Origin: Micavibrio sp.
GTDB taxonomy: Bacteria; Pseudomonadota; Alphaproteobacteria; Micavibrionales; Micavibrionaceae
Length of the DNA: 39,817 bases
Direction of reading: 5' to 3'
NCBI GenBank assembly: GCA_012960155.1
Contig: DUBU01000026.1
Coordinates: 1 to 39,817 of the forward strand
Shown here: in pieces, positions 24,537 to 34,179 of the stretch
How the letters are laid out: the number at the start of each line of letters is the position of its first letter
Position numbering within the stretch: position 1 is the first letter of the stretch
Notes under the pieces: model-generated
The model's database searches: none
Told to the model about the DNA's origin: nothing
Seen by the model: only the letters and a program-made list of their open reading frames with translations
Position numbers and translations under genes: made by a program

Positions 24537-25274
24537 ATGATTAAACAGAACAGAAAATTTTACTTACTGTCTATGGCATCCTTGGCCGTACTATCGCTGT
24601 CTGCATGTCAGACAACGAACAGCAGCAGCCAGAGCATGTCTAAAATAGACGCAGCAATGGAACAGGCAGCCAATGATGCGAAAGCTCAGGGAAAGACAGA
24701 AGAATCCCTAAGTATGCTTGAATCCATTTATAAGCGTAATAGCAATGATGAAATGGCCGCGACCAAATATGCCGCAGCCCTTCGTCACGCAGGCTACTTC
24801 AAACGCGCATCACTAATCCTGACACCATTTGCAGCTGCAGAAGGCCAGGATAATGCCGCCGTGTTAACAGAATATGCTTCTATTCAATCTGCAATGGGCA
24901 ACTACATCGCAGCCGAAACAGCTGCCAAGCAAGCAGTACTGGCGGACCCTACATCGGGCCAGGCTTACCATGTGTTGGGCGTAGCTCTGGACGCACAAGG
25001 CCATCACGAGCAAGCTAAAGTAGCGTTTGAAAAAGGTTTAGATAACTGGGAAGGCGACCCGAGCCCTATCCTGAATAACATGGGCCTGAACTTGGCAGCT
25101 CTGGGCTTTATTGACGAAGCCATCGAAGTCTTGCGCCGCGCCATGGCAACAGCGCCAAACCGCACAGAGATTGAGCGCAACCTGCGCATTGTGTCTGCCT
25201 TGCAGTACCAAGCGCCGTCTACAGCCAATGACGTGAAGCCGCCAGTACCGGGCAGCAAGCCACACAATTCATAA
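24537..25274 (+). CDS. tadD: TPR lipoprotein TadD-like, pilus assembly
   Basis: This 245-residue protein starts with a lipoprotein signal (LAVLSLSAC, lipid on about Cys23) followed by tandem tetratricopeptide repeats from about residue 40 to 215. Examples are KYAAALRHAGYFKRASLILTP, AYHVLGVALDAQGHHEQAKV and LNNMGLNLAALGFIDEAIEVL. TadD proteins are outer-membrane-associated TPR lipoproteins needed for secretin function and Flp pilus assembly. A Pro-rich tail follows. It is transcribed with the CpaC-N-like gene and converges on tadC across a shared terminator. Confidence 0.87.
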   Translation: MIKQNRKFYLLSMASLAVLSLSACQTTNSSSQSMSKIDAAMEQAANDAKAQGKTEESLSMLESIYKRNSNDEMAATKYAAALRHAGYFKRASLILTPFAAAEGQDNAAVLTEYASIQSAMGNYIAAETAAKQAVLADPTSGQAYHVLGVALDAQGHHEQAKVAFEKGLDNWEGDPSPILNNMGLNLAALGFIDEAIEVLRRAMATAPNRTEIERNLRIVSALQYQAPSTANDVKPPVPGSKPHNS

Positions 25275-25297
25275 GCTCTACAAAAGATCAGAAACAC

Positions 25298-25322
25298 AAA
25301 AGCCGCTCGAAAGCGGCTTTTT
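25298..25322. terminator. Bidirectional Rho-independent terminator between tadD and tadC
   Basis: AAAAGCCGCT (25298-25307) and AGCGGCTTTT (25312-25321) form a perfect 10-bp stem with loop CGAA, with a T-run on one side and an A-run on the other. It can therefore stop transcripts from both convergent operons. Confidence 0.93.
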
Positions 25323-25347
25323 ATTAGACTGATTGAGGATCATTAAT

Positions 25348-26298
25348 TTACTGGGCCTTACTGACCGAGTCCATCGCTTCCAGAACGGCAGGCCCCAGAA
25401 TAACAATAAACAGCACAGGCAAGAAGAATGCGATCATAGGAACTGTCAGTTTCGGCGGCAACGCCGCAGCCTTACGCTCGGCTTCCTGCATACGCATATC
25501 ACGCAATTCATCTGACATCACACGCATGGCCTGCGAAACGGATGTACCATACTGCTCAGCCTGAATAAGCGCCGTAGCGAAGCTTTTAGCCGCCCCGCTA
25601 CCAACGCGCCGCGCAAAGTCTTGCAACGCCTGCCTGCGGTCATTCAGCATCGCCATTTCAGCACTCAGGATGCCAAGCTCCTCTGCCAAGACCTCGGAGT
25701 GTTCCGCCATCTCTTCGGCGATACGGGCTACCGTCTGCTCAAGACCGATACCGCCCTGCACGCAGATCAGCATCAAATCAAGCGCATCAGGAAATCTCAA
25801 GTTCACTTCTTCGGTACGTTTCTGAATCTGGTTCTTGATAACCAAGGCCGGTAGCTTGTAACCGGCAAAAGCCGCACCCATCATAATAAACATCTTCATT
25901 CCGCCCGACATATCTTCGGACTTGGACATAAACATCATGGCCAGCAAAACAGCAAAAATCGGCAACACCATACTGGCGACAATAAACTTAATTGGGGCAG
26001 ACGGACTTCTGATACCGGCCTGTAGCATTTGGTCACGAACCTTTTCACCCATCTTGCCCAGCATCTGCTCGGCCTTGAAGAAGGTAGCCATAGACTCCTG
26101 CGCCGTCATAGAGGCAGTGCCTTTTTTATCCAGATCGCGCTTGGTCTGTTCAAACAAATCACGGCGACGCTTTTGGATAACAGATTGGTAGCGCTCCTTG
26201 CGTTCCGTCTTATTCAGCATAGGCAAGGCAAACGCCATAAATGATAACGCGGCAGCCAGAGCACTGACCAATATGATTAGAGTATCCGTCATCTGCAC
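25348..26298 (-). CDS. tadC: Tad pilus inner-membrane platform protein TadC
   Basis: This 316-residue protein is of the type II secretion GspF family. There is an N-terminal helix (7-27), a cytoplasmic linker, a helix pair around 103-150, the F-domain core ALDLMLICVQGGIGLEQTVARIAEEM (about 168-193) and a C-terminal helix pair ending FFLPVLFIVILGPAVLEAM. TadC works with TadB as the platform that couples the ATPase to pilin extrusion. It is the last gene of the minus-strand tad operon and overlaps tadB by one base (start at 26298). Confidence 0.93.
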   Translation of the reverse strand: MQMTDTLIILVSALAAALSFMAFALPMLNKTERKERYQSVIQKRRRDLFEQTKRDLDKKGTASMTAQESMATFFKAEQMLGKMGEKVRDQMLQAGIRSPSAPIKFIVASMVLPIFAVLLAMMFMSKSEDMSGGMKMFIMMGAAFAGYKLPALVIKNQIQKRTEEVNLRFPDALDLMLICVQGGIGLEQTVARIAEEMAEHSEVLAEELGILSAEMAMLNDRRQALQDFARRVGSGAAKSFATALIQAEQYGTSVSQAMRVMSDELRDMRMQEAERKAAALPPKLTVPMIAFFLPVLFIVILGPAVLEAMDSVSKAQ

Positions 26299-27278
26299 TA
26301 CACCTTAAAGTTAATCATCATCTTCATCACCAGTACGCCCAGAGACATCCAGATAATTCCGCCAGCGGTCATGACTTTACCGGGCGTAGTTGTGAAAAGA
26401 AGCATAATGAACTCTCGATTCATAAAGAACAAAGCCGTACCCACCAATATTGGCAAAGAACCAATAATCATCGCGGAGGCTTTAGCTTCCGAGGATAGCG
26501 CAACAACTTTACGCTTCAATTTAAAACGTGCGCGAATAACACCCGCCAAATTCATCAAAACTTCTGAAAGACTTGCACCTGTTTGTGTCTGGATCGCGAT
26601 ACCCGTGGCGAACATTTGCATCTCTGTAATAGGCATACGCTCAGCAGCCTCTTGCGTGGCCTCTGACAAAGATACGCCAATTTTCTGCGCATCATAAATA
26701 ATTGCCATCTCTTCACCTACAGGACCGTCAAATTCACGAGAACACATCGAAATAGCTTCAGTAACAGGCATACCGGCTTTAAGAAGGCGCACAATTGACT
26801 CGAGCGCATCACCAAACTCTTCCAAGAACTTCTTCTGACGGCGCGCAATCATACGTTTTAATATAAGACGCGGCAGCCCCAACAAGCCGATGATGAACAT
26901 ACAAAGCGCAACAGGTTTAGGCCATCCTAGTATCACCAAGGACACAAACGTCAGCGCTATCGCTAATATCAAAGAAAACAGCCAATACTGCTTAACGGTA
27001 GTCTTAAGGCCTGCCTGCTGCAAATAAGCACGCGTGCCTGTTTTCTTCTTTTTAGCTTCTAACTCACCTGACTCTTTGAGTTTACGAGCGATCTCCGCAC
27101 GCCTTTTATCACGGCTATCTTTTTCATTCTTACTATCGTTTTCGCCCGTAGCCTGCCCCTTAATAACAGCCATCGTGCGCTGTTTCTTGGCGGCTTCCTG
27201 ACTAAACCAGATCGCTACGGCCATAACAGTGGCGACTATTATAATTAGAGCTATAAGTATAAGGCTAAGTGCGTTCAT
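26298..27278 (-). CDS. tadB: Tad pilus inner-membrane platform protein TadB
   Basis: This 326-residue GspF-family protein has a helix at 5-26, a charged linker rich in Lys, Glu and Arg (40-90), helices at about 97-135, the core FGDALESIVRLLKAGMPVTEAISM and FATGIAIQTQTGASLSEVLMNLA, and a C-terminal helix pair. TadB and TadC together form the membrane platform turned by TadA. The gene is 14 bp after tadA. Confidence 0.93.
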   Translation of the reverse strand: MNALSLILIALIIIVATVMAVAIWFSQEAAKKQRTMAVIKGQATGENDSKNEKDSRDKRRAEIARKLKESGELEAKKKKTGTRAYLQQAGLKTTVKQYWLFSLILAIALTFVSLVILGWPKPVALCMFIIGLLGLPRLILKRMIARRQKKFLEEFGDALESIVRLLKAGMPVTEAISMCSREFDGPVGEEMAIIYDAQKIGVSLSEATQEAAERMPITEMQMFATGIAIQTQTGASLSEVLMNLAGVIRARFKLKRKVVALSSEAKASAMIIGSLPILVGTALFFMNREFIMLLFTTTPGKVMTAGGIIWMSLGVLVMKMMINFKV

Positions 27279-27292
27279 TTATGTCTACCACC

Positions 27293-28909
27293 TTATCCGT
27301 ATGCCTCTTCCATGGCATCCAGAACCAGCTTATCAACCCCGTATTGACGAGCTTTATCAAAAAATTTCGGGCGTAGACCCGTGGATTTATGACGCGTAAT
27401 CAACTTACCATCATCATCTTCACCCTCAATATCCAGAACGAACAGATCCTGCATCGTCACAATATCACCTTCCATACCCGTAATTTCGGATACGTGTGTC
27501 GTTTTACGTGAACCATCGCGCAGACGCTGCACCTGAATAATAACGTTAACCGAAGACGCAATCTGCTCACGCACAGCTGCCTGCGGCAAGTTAAGACCGC
27601 CCATCGCAATCATGTTTTCCATACGTGTAAGGGCTTCACGCGGGTTGTTGGCGTGAACCGTACCCATAGAGCCATCGTGACCAGTGTTCATAGCCTGCAA
27701 TAAGTCAAAGGCTTCAGGACCACGCACCTCACCCACGATAATACGTTCAGGACGCATACGCAGACAGTTTTTAACAAGGTCCCGCATGGTTACCTCACCA
27801 ACACCCTCAAGATTAGGCGGACGTGTTTCCAAACGCACGACATGCGGCTGCTGTAGCTGCAGCTCACACGCATCCTCACACGTAATGATACGCTCATCAG
27901 TATCAATATATCGTGTAAGACAGTTAAGCATTGTTGTTTTACCCGAGCCCGTACCACCTGATACCAGAACGTTTACACGGCAACGGCCAATCGCCATCAC
28001 AAGCTTGGCACAGCTCGGCGTCATAGAACCAAAATCCACCAATTTTTCTAGCGTCAGCTTTTCCTTCGTAAACTTACGAATGGTCATACAGGAACCATCA
28101 ACAGCCAGCGGCGGAATAATTACGTTCACACGAGAGCCATCAGGCAAACGCGCGTCACAGATCGGCGAGCTTTCATCAACGCGACGGCCGATCGCGCCCA
28201 CAATACGCTGACAAATCGTTGTCAGGTGTTGGTTATCGCGGAATTTAATGTCGGTCTTCTTGATCTTACCGTTAATCTCGATATAGGTAACATCAGGACC
28301 GTTGATCATAATATCGGCAATACCGTCCTGCTCCAGCAAAGTCTCCAGCGGGCCATAGCCAAGCATGTCATCGGAACATTCACGAGCGATCTGATCCAGT
28401 TCAGCAGGCGTAATATCAAGGTTACGAAAACGTGCGATCTCTTCCACTGCTGACGAGACCTCATCACGTGCCGCCTTCGAATCCATGCGCGCGAGCGCCT
28501 TCAGATCAATACCATCACGCAAATCAAGCCAGATACGATTACGGGCACGCTGCAAACGCAAAGATGTCATGCTATCTCGCGGAGATACCTCTTCGGTCTC
28601 TTCTTCAACAGCCTGCAGCAAGTCATCATCCATGCTTTTCTTAGGTTTGGATGATTTCGGTTTATCGTCTTCTGTTTTAAATTCTTTCTTGCCGCTTTCC
28701 TGCGCAAGAGCAGCTAACTGCGCCAGCTGGGCATCATCAGGGCCGGATGCATTCTCTGAACCGCCAATATGCACCTCTTCTTCAGGCGTGCTTTTATCAG
28801 CAGCAGCGGGGTCTGGTGCCGGCTTCTTTTTTTCAGGCTCTTTTGCTTTTTCCGGTTTAGGTGCCGGCTTTTTAGCAGGAGCTGATTTTGACTTCTTTCC
28901 AAATGCCAT
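27293..28909 (-). CDS. tadA: Tad pilus ATPase TadA/CpaF
   Basis: This 538-residue secretion ATPase powers Flp pilus assembly as a cytosolic hexamer at the inner membrane. Residues 1-115 are a low-complexity Lys/Pro/Glu extension, longer than in many TadA proteins. The catalytic part has Walker A GGTGSGKTT (318-326), an Asp box around TCEDACELQL, Walker B RIIVGEVRG (389-397) and a His box with MGTVHANNP. It lies 10 bp after cpaE and 14 bp before tadB. Identity is certain. Confidence 0.96.
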   Translation of the reverse strand: MAFGKKSKSAPAKKPAPKPEKAKEPEKKKPAPDPAAADKSTPEEEVHIGGSENASGPDDAQLAQLAALAQESGKKEFKTEDDKPKSSKPKKSMDDDLLQAVEEETEEVSPRDSMTSLRLQRARNRIWLDLRDGIDLKALARMDSKAARDEVSSAVEEIARFRNLDITPAELDQIARECSDDMLGYGPLETLLEQDGIADIMINGPDVTYIEINGKIKKTDIKFRDNQHLTTICQRIVGAIGRRVDESSPICDARLPDGSRVNVIIPPLAVDGSCMTIRKFTKEKLTLEKLVDFGSMTPSCAKLVMAIGRCRVNVLVSGGTGSGKTTMLNCLTRYIDTDERIITCEDACELQLQQPHVVRLETRPPNLEGVGEVTMRDLVKNCLRMRPERIIVGEVRGPEAFDLLQAMNTGHDGSMGTVHANNPREALTRMENMIAMGGLNLPQAAVREQIASSVNVIIQVQRLRDGSRKTTHVSEITGMEGDIVTMQDLFVLDIEGEDDDGKLITRHKSTGLRPKFFDKARQYGVDKLVLDAMEEAYG

Positions 28910-28919
28910 CGTGTCTCAC

Positions 28920-30167
28920 TCAGGATTTAGATTTCAACTTATCAAGCAGACCGCTAACACCTTTGACAGACTTTTTCTCTTCTGCGGCAGGCGCCTTTTG
29001 AATATCGAGGATATCCATTATCGGTCCCATGAGTTCTGTAATAGCAACTTCGCCACCCTTTTGAAGGTGCAGCTTCTTGCTTTCGCTTTCAGTACTAACA
29101 AACAAAGCAGGATCAAAATCAATCGTTGCAGATATTGGCTGCTCTAGAGCGGCTTTGATCTGTGTTTTTGGCACTTCGTGCTTAGGCGCAATGCCCTTCA
29201 TGTTCAAAATAATATCGACGGATGTTTCTGTATCACCGCGTAGCTGCTTGATTTCGTGCAGCAACGTTCTTGTCGCTCTTACGGCAGGCAGCAAAGGTGA
29301 TGTTACAAGCATGGTACGTTGCGCTTTTGTTAGCGCCAATCGCTTTAGCTGCGCAGGAGCTGCGGACAAATCGACAAGCACGACAGGGTAAAGCGCCATT
29401 AAGTAATCTAGAAGCGCCTCGTATCGATCCTCATCAACAGGATCATCCAGCATAACATCGCCGCCACTACTTAAAATATAGAGCTTCTCATGCGCCTTAT
29501 GGATCATACGTGACAAACTATCTTCATCACCATCAGACGCAGCACGCGCAGCCTCAACAATAGTTGTACTAGGCTCAAAGTTCATACCGACACTGAGTGT
29601 TGACCAGCCACCTGCAGCATCTAACAAAAACGTCTTCTGCTTTAAGTCCGTCGACAAATTCCACGCAACAGCTTCAACCAACGATGTTGTGCCTACGCCG
29701 CCCTTTGCGCCCATGAAGGCAATCAAACGACTGCCACTGGCACCCATCTGCTCGATAAGGGTTTCTGCGATATCATCTGCCAATGCAGGCGGTGCAATCG
29801 GGCGCACTAAATAATCACTAACGCCCATCCCCACAAGCTTGCGGTAAAGATTAACGTCATTATCAGGACCAATAACAATTGCCGATGTCGTCTCGGCACA
29901 ATGTTCACCAAGTGTTTCCAGCTTATCTGTAAATCCTGAGTCTATATCTTCTGTTTGGACAATCAGCAGTTCCGGTGTTTGCGAGCTACGATATTTCGCC
30001 GTCGCCGTTTCCACATCACCGTCATGCACCTCAAGTGCAACGCGCGCAAACCTCCAGTCACTTTCTAATGACTGGAACGCTTCTACTGTTTCCTGGTCCC
30101 GCGAGAATAGCGCTACTGTTGCCGTCGGCAACAAAATTGCTAAATGGGACTTGTCCTCCTCGGTCAT
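28920..30167 (-). CDS. cpaE: Tad pilus localisation ATPase-like protein CpaE/TadZ
   Basis: This 415-residue protein has an N-terminal atypical receiver domain (about 1-125) and a MinD/ParA-like domain. The Walker A is AKGGVGTTS, in which the usual lysine after GGVG is threonine, a loss common in TadZ proteins. CpaE/TadZ marks the pole or site for pilus assembly and recruits the other Tad parts. The open frame extends to a TTG at 30200, but ATG 30167 (MTEEDKSHL) is the likelier start. It lies between cpaD and tadA on the minus strand, 112 bp after cpaD. Confidence 0.9.
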   Translation of the reverse strand: MTEEDKSHLAILLPTATVALFSRDQETVEAFQSLESDWRFARVALEVHDGDVETATAKYRSSQTPELLIVQTEDIDSGFTDKLETLGEHCAETTSAIVIGPDNDVNLYRKLVGMGVSDYLVRPIAPPALADDIAETLIEQMGASGSRLIAFMGAKGGVGTTSLVEAVAWNLSTDLKQKTFLLDAAGGWSTLSVGMNFEPSTTIVEAARAASDGDEDSLSRMIHKAHEKLYILSSGGDVMLDDPVDEDRYEALLDYLMALYPVVLVDLSAAPAQLKRLALTKAQRTMLVTSPLLPAVRATRTLLHEIKQLRGDTETSVDIILNMKGIAPKHEVPKTQIKAALEQPISATIDFDPALFVSTESESKKLHLQKGGEVAITELMGPIMDILDIQKAPAAEEKKSVKGVSGLLDKLKSKS

Positions 30168-30279
30168 GGTAATTCTTACCCTAGTTACATTATACCCCAA
30201 GGATATAATGCCTTGTAATTCTTACTAAATCATTGATAAATGATAGAAATTTATTAAATAAACACTAGCAATAAATGAC

Positions 30280-30924
30280 TTAGTCGCCCGTTGTACTCTC
30301 GCCTTCCAGTGCAGCACGTGGAACGCCAGCTTTGTGCGCATCAACAACATTTGTATCTCTGCGCCCAATTGAATCTTGTGAAACAGCACGCCCCAATAGA
30401 TCTGCAGGATTAGCCACTTGCTTTGCCAAGAAGGTATCCGTTGTACAACCCAGCTCATATTCACGGTAATTTTCTACGCCACTATCATCTACGGCATCCA
30501 GACGGCCGCAATTTTCCGGAGCGTGCGCTTCAAGGTAATTAAAAGAAATATAAGCCTTAGACTCACCTGAATTTACGACAGGCAAGATATCCGTTTTAAC
30601 GTAAGACACACCATTACGACCGAATGCACTAGCGATATCGGCAGCAAGCTGTGCTGCATTACGTGCTGTATGGGTTTTAGATTGCGGATCGTAACTTACT
30701 GTAACGTTAAGATCCCCGCTACCCGCCTTGTAGTATTCCTGTGCCATAGAGGCTATTGCTGAGTCATCCAATGTACGGGCAACATACTCTTGCGCAAAAC
30801 GCTGCTCACGAACCTCGATCTGACCTTTCTTATAATATGTAGGATGGTCTAGCGTACAGGCAGCAGATGCCAGAAGAACGCTACAGCTACAGGCCATTAA
30901 TGCGGTACGTTTCCAATTATTCAT
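30280..30924 (-). CDS. cpaD: Pilus assembly lipoprotein CpaD
   Basis: This 214-residue protein has a lipobox ending LLASAAC (about Cys23) and the CpaD signature GCTTDTFLAKQVANPADLLGRAV (about 158-180, given in short here), plus the periplasmic domain with FNYLEAHAPENCGRL. CpaD is a periplasmic or outer-membrane partner of the secretin CpaC. It is 27 bp after the secretin gene. Confidence 0.9.
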   Translation of the reverse strand: MNNWKRTALMACSCSVLLASAACTLDHPTYYKKGQIEVREQRFAQEYVARTLDDSAIASMAQEYYKAGSGDLNVTVSYDPQSKTHTARNAAQLAADIASAFGRNGVSYVKTDILPVVNSGESKAYISFNYLEAHAPENCGRLDAVDDSGVENYREYELGCTTDTFLAKQVANPADLLGRAVSQDSIGRRDTNVVDAHKAGVPRAALEGESTTGD

Positions 30925-30951
30925 AGTATCAACCTTTATCTAACTCAGACC

Positions 30952-32415
30952 TTAATCCAGAATATAACCATAGTGCTCATCACCCTGAAGAATATCCTCT
31001 GCCTTCTTGTCACCGTAGATGCGGCGCACATTCATAGCGAAAGCTTCTTCTAGATAGTTCTCTTCAGGTGTACGCAGCGGAACCTTCTTGGCTTGCTTTT
31101 TATCAGCAAACGGCTCGACCAGATATGGCGTCACCAGAATGACAAGCTCAGTTTCATTACGTTGGAAATTCTCTGACTGGAACAGCTCACCCAAAATCGG
31201 TGTGCGTGTCATGCCAGGCAAACCGGACATTGTTTTAAATGCTTCTGACTGCAACAAACCTGCGATCATAAGACTTGCACCACTACCCATTTCAACGGTT
31301 GTTGTTGCACGACGTACATCCAGACCCGGCACCTCAATATCAGCCAATGTCACAGAGTTGTCCTGCGCCAATGAAGACACTTCAGTTTGCAACTGCAGAC
31401 TAATACGATCATTCGAAAGCACAACAGGGGCAAAGTTCAACGCCACACCAAACTGGCGGAATGTAATAATGATATTACCTTCGTTATCACGACCAGATGG
31501 CACAGGGAATTCCCCACCGGCAAGAAAGCCGGCAGACTCACCTGAAATTGCAGTAAGGTTCGGTTCAGCCAAGATTTTGACAAGACCGTCTTCTTCAAGA
31601 AGTGTCAGCGCAATATCAACGGGACCAAAGGCACCAAAACGTTCTAGCAGGCCAAACGTAGCAAACGGAGTTTCCGTTACACCTGTCTGCAGAACACCAC
31701 CAAAGATGCCGCCAAGATCAGGGTTATTCACCAGATCACCGCCCATATTTGTACCGATATCGGCAATATCTGTATCAACACCAGTCTCGCGAAGAAGGCT
31801 ACGAGATACTTCCATCACTTTAACACGCAGTGTTACCTGTGATTTACCGCGCACCTTCAACAGGTTCACCAGCATCTCATCAATTGTAAAGTTAGCATCA
31901 ACAATTTCGCCAAGGTAATGATTAGCAACGTTACCAATAGAGTTAGCAACATCAGCAGATGAAACTGTACCGGACAAGATCACCTGATCCGTCAGCGTTT
32001 TCACCTGAACATCTTCATCAGGGAACAATTCTTTTAGCGTCGCGTTCAGGGCTTCATCGTCAATCTTCACATGAACATTAAAGCGCTTAAGCACATCGCC
32101 TTCTGCGTCCAGAGTAATGATGTTTGTTGTACCTAGGTTCAAACCAACTAGATACAGCTTGTTAGACTTCAGCGCAGACACGTCAACCAGAGACGGGTTT
32201 GCAACCAGCACATCTGCTACTTCGCCATCAAGCTCAACCACTTCAGCCATGCCTTGCGTCAACTCGATTGCTTGCGCATCCTTATGACTGGTTATACGCA
32301 TGTCAACCAGATCGGTCTTGGACGCATAACCTTGTAATGCCCATCCAGCCAGAACAGCAGTAAACAATGTTACCGCCAACAGCACTTTGAATATATCTAA
32401 CTTAAACATAACCAT
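30952..32415 (-). CDS. cpaC: Tad pilus outer-membrane secretin CpaC/RcpA
   Basis: This 487-residue secretin starts with a signal peptide (about 1-31). The pilus N-domain (about 36-110) contains VVELDGEVADVLVANPSLVDV, then a BON-like domain (about 112-190), and the secretin pore domain spans about 230-450. The pore domain carries VGMxG-like conserved stretches (FLAGGEFPVP, GLLQSEAFKTMSGLPGMTRTPILGELF, TELVILVTPYLV). It forms the channel through which the Flp pilus leaves the outer membrane. It follows cpaB by 48 bp. Confidence 0.95.
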   Translation of the reverse strand: MVMFKLDIFKVLLAVTLFTAVLAGWALQGYASKTDLVDMRITSHKDAQAIELTQGMAEVVELDGEVADVLVANPSLVDVSALKSNKLYLVGLNLGTTNIITLDAEGDVLKRFNVHVKIDDEALNATLKELFPDEDVQVKTLTDQVILSGTVSSADVANSIGNVANHYLGEIVDANFTIDEMLVNLLKVRGKSQVTLRVKVMEVSRSLLRETGVDTDIADIGTNMGGDLVNNPDLGGIFGGVLQTGVTETPFATFGLLERFGAFGPVDIALTLLEEDGLVKILAEPNLTAISGESAGFLAGGEFPVPSGRDNEGNIIITFRQFGVALNFAPVVLSNDRISLQLQTEVSSLAQDNSVTLADIEVPGLDVRRATTTVEMGSGASLMIAGLLQSEAFKTMSGLPGMTRTPILGELFQSENFQRNETELVILVTPYLVEPFADKKQAKKVPLRTPEENYLEEAFAMNVRRIYGDKKAEDILQGDEHYGYILD

Positions 32416-32463
32416 TACTTTTCCAGTTTGTTAAATCGCCAATACGCCCCGAATCAACGTCCT

Positions 32464-33402
32464 TTAAGGTGCGACTGTGATGTCTTGTACATTTTCGCCG
32501 CGGTAGACCCTAATCACCTTGCCGTTCTGGCCTGACTCTTCGATAGCCTTATCCAAAGCCTGAACCACTTCGTCATAGATATTTGTAACACGAGCATCAG
32601 TCGTTGCAGGACCTCTGTCCTTTTCAACAACGTCATCGCCCACGCCACGCAATGCCAAATTCAAATCACCTAGCTCCATAGCCATAGCAAGGATCTCAGC
32701 CTGCTTCGGCGTCACTTCCAAAGTGATATTCTTACCGACCTTAGCGCCGCTCTCGTCTTTAGATTTCTTTTCATCGTCACCTTTGCTGCTTGTAGAAGCA
32801 CGGCGCGCTGTCTGATCAACAGCCAGAATTTTAATGTTTTGCAGAATCGTCTCAGTCGCCAGAGAGTCGATGTTTGATTCAACCAGTCTTTCAAGATACT
32901 GATTGTCAGGACCTTCATATGTTACGCGCTCTTTGTATGTAAGAAGTACATCCACGTAATCACCGGGGCCGGCAAAGCCCGCAACCATGCTTGTCGCATT
33001 CACGCCCACCGTAAAGGCACGCATGCCTTTTTCAAGCACACCGGATAGGTGCGTACCAGAATCGTCCACCATAGCATTAATGGACAGCGGCTCACCCTTA
33101 GTGATACCACGAGATACGCGACCTTCAACAGCATCCAGAACTTTTTCTTCTTCTTCACGAACGATAGCACCAGGGAACACGCCCTTCTCAGGCCATTCCT
33201 GCCATTTAACATTTTCAGAAGTCAGCTTGTCACCAATTTTGATATCAGCCGCAGCCACAACAATCTCAACCTTAGGCTCCTCTTTCACAGCGACCTGCTG
33301 TGGAGGCTCGTCTCCACCTTTCAAAGCAGCCTGTACCAGCAATGCCACAAGCACTGCGATCAGAAAACCACCTGCTAAAACGATCAATACATTTCTATTC
33401 AT
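32464..33402 (-). CDS. cpaB: Pilus assembly protein CpaB/RcpC (SAF domain)
   Basis: This 312-residue protein has an N-terminal membrane anchor (5-26), a SAF domain (about 47-110; ADIKIGDKLTSENVKWQEWPE) and an RcpC-type C-terminal beta domain with ITLEVTPKQAEILAMAMELGDLNLALRG. It acts in the periplasm next to the secretin. The 156-bp gap up to the prepilin peptidase gene is larger than the other spacings in the operon, so an extra promoter could lie there. Confidence 0.93.
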   Translation of the reverse strand: MNRNVLIVLAGGFLIAVLVALLVQAALKGGDEPPQQVAVKEEPKVEIVVAAADIKIGDKLTSENVKWQEWPEKGVFPGAIVREEEEKVLDAVEGRVSRGITKGEPLSINAMVDDSGTHLSGVLEKGMRAFTVGVNATSMVAGFAGPGDYVDVLLTYKERVTYEGPDNQYLERLVESNIDSLATETILQNIKILAVDQTARRASTSSKGDDEKKSKDESGAKVGKNITLEVTPKQAEILAMAMELGDLNLALRGVGDDVVEKDRGPATTDARVTNIYDEVVQALDKAIEESGQNGKVIRVYRGENVQDITVAP

Positions 33403-33558
33403 AAGACAAACCTCGAGAAGAAGTATGGTGCAGAGCCCTCGACAAAAGGCGCCGAAGACGTTGATTAGTGAAGATTAAAGAATCTTTATCGACAGAAAGC
33501 CGATGTTATCCACAAACATATTAACAGGTTTTTCCACCAATGACAGCCCTAAAAATAC

Positions 33559-34137
33559 TTACAGCAGGCTCTTCAAGTATTCGGCGGAAAAATAACCAAG
33601 CTTCAAAAAGGATAACAATGCTCCGATAAATATCGGAATTCCATAAGGGATTGCACTTTCGCCAGCCTGAACGCGCTGTATCCAGCTTCCATCCTTAGGA
33701 GATTGGACCGGTTTGTTTTTCTTCAAGTACAAAGCGACCAAACCTACGACCGCGCCAAAAAGCGCTGTGTAAAAAACAAATGCGACTATGCCCTTAAGGC
33801 CAAACCAAAATGCATAGGCAGACATAATCTTAGCATCACCGCCCCCCATCATTTTCGCCATAAAAGCAAAGAACGTAATAACGAACATCGCGACACCACC
33901 AATAATATGGCTGGGCACGGATACGATAAACTCATTTCCTGAAAAATTAATCAGCGCTGCATAAGCGCAAAACACTGCCAATATTATAAGCGACAGTTCA
34001 TTAGGAATAATCATTCCCTTAAAGTCCGAATACGCGGCGTAAAGACCCGCACCCAGAGCAACAAATATAAAGAAAAGAAAGAAAGCGAGAATTAGCAAAA
34101 CGATAGCCGTTCTTAAATACGCAGTTTTCGGGCACAA
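33559..34137 (-). CDS. cpaA: Prepilin peptidase CpaA/TadV
   Basis: This 192-residue A24-family membrane protease cleaves Flp prepilin after the glycine before its hydrophobic helix. The two catalytic aspartates are Asp38 (YSDFKGMIIPN) and Asp101 (MMGGGDAKIM). About six helices are predicted. No ATG is available near the front: the longest frame starts with TTG 34137, which touches the T-run of the hairpin at 34136-34170, and an internal TTG (residue 14) would also give a full enzyme. The start is therefore uncertain. It lies just downstream of the pilin, as in Caulobacter. Confidence 0.9.
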   Translation of the reverse strand: MCPKTAYLRTAIVLLILAFFLFFIFVALGAGLYAAYSDFKGMIIPNELSLIILAVFCAYAALINFSGNEFIVSVPSHIIGGVAMFVITFFAFMAKMMGGGDAKIMSAYAFWFGLKGIVAFVFYTALFGAVVGLVALYLKKNKPVQSPKDGSWIQRVQAGESAIPYGIPIFIGALLSFLKLGYFSAEYLKSLL

Positions 34138-34170
34138 AAAAGCCCACCCCGCTTGGCGGGATGGGCTCTA
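34135..34170 (-). terminator. Rho-independent terminator/attenuator between pilin and cpaA
   Basis: Arms AGCCCACCCCGC (34141-34152) and GCGGGATGGGCT (34156-34167) pair with one mismatch around loop TTG. On the minus strand the hairpin is followed by a run of six T. It directly follows the pilin stop and abuts the cpaA start, so only read-through transcripts would reach the assembly genes. Confidence 0.92.
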
Positions 34171-34179
34171 AATTAAATA

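Noticed and set aside
28485-29147. 220-codon plus-strand open frame opposite tadA and cpaE
   Set aside because: It is antisense to two well-supported genes, with composition explained by the complement of the Lys/Pro-rich tadA extension.
33470-33500. TTAAAGAATCTTTAT partial palindrome between cpaA and cpaB
   Set aside because: It is AT-rich and could arise by chance; I could not tie it to a known regulator such as CtrA (no TTAA-N7-TTAA).
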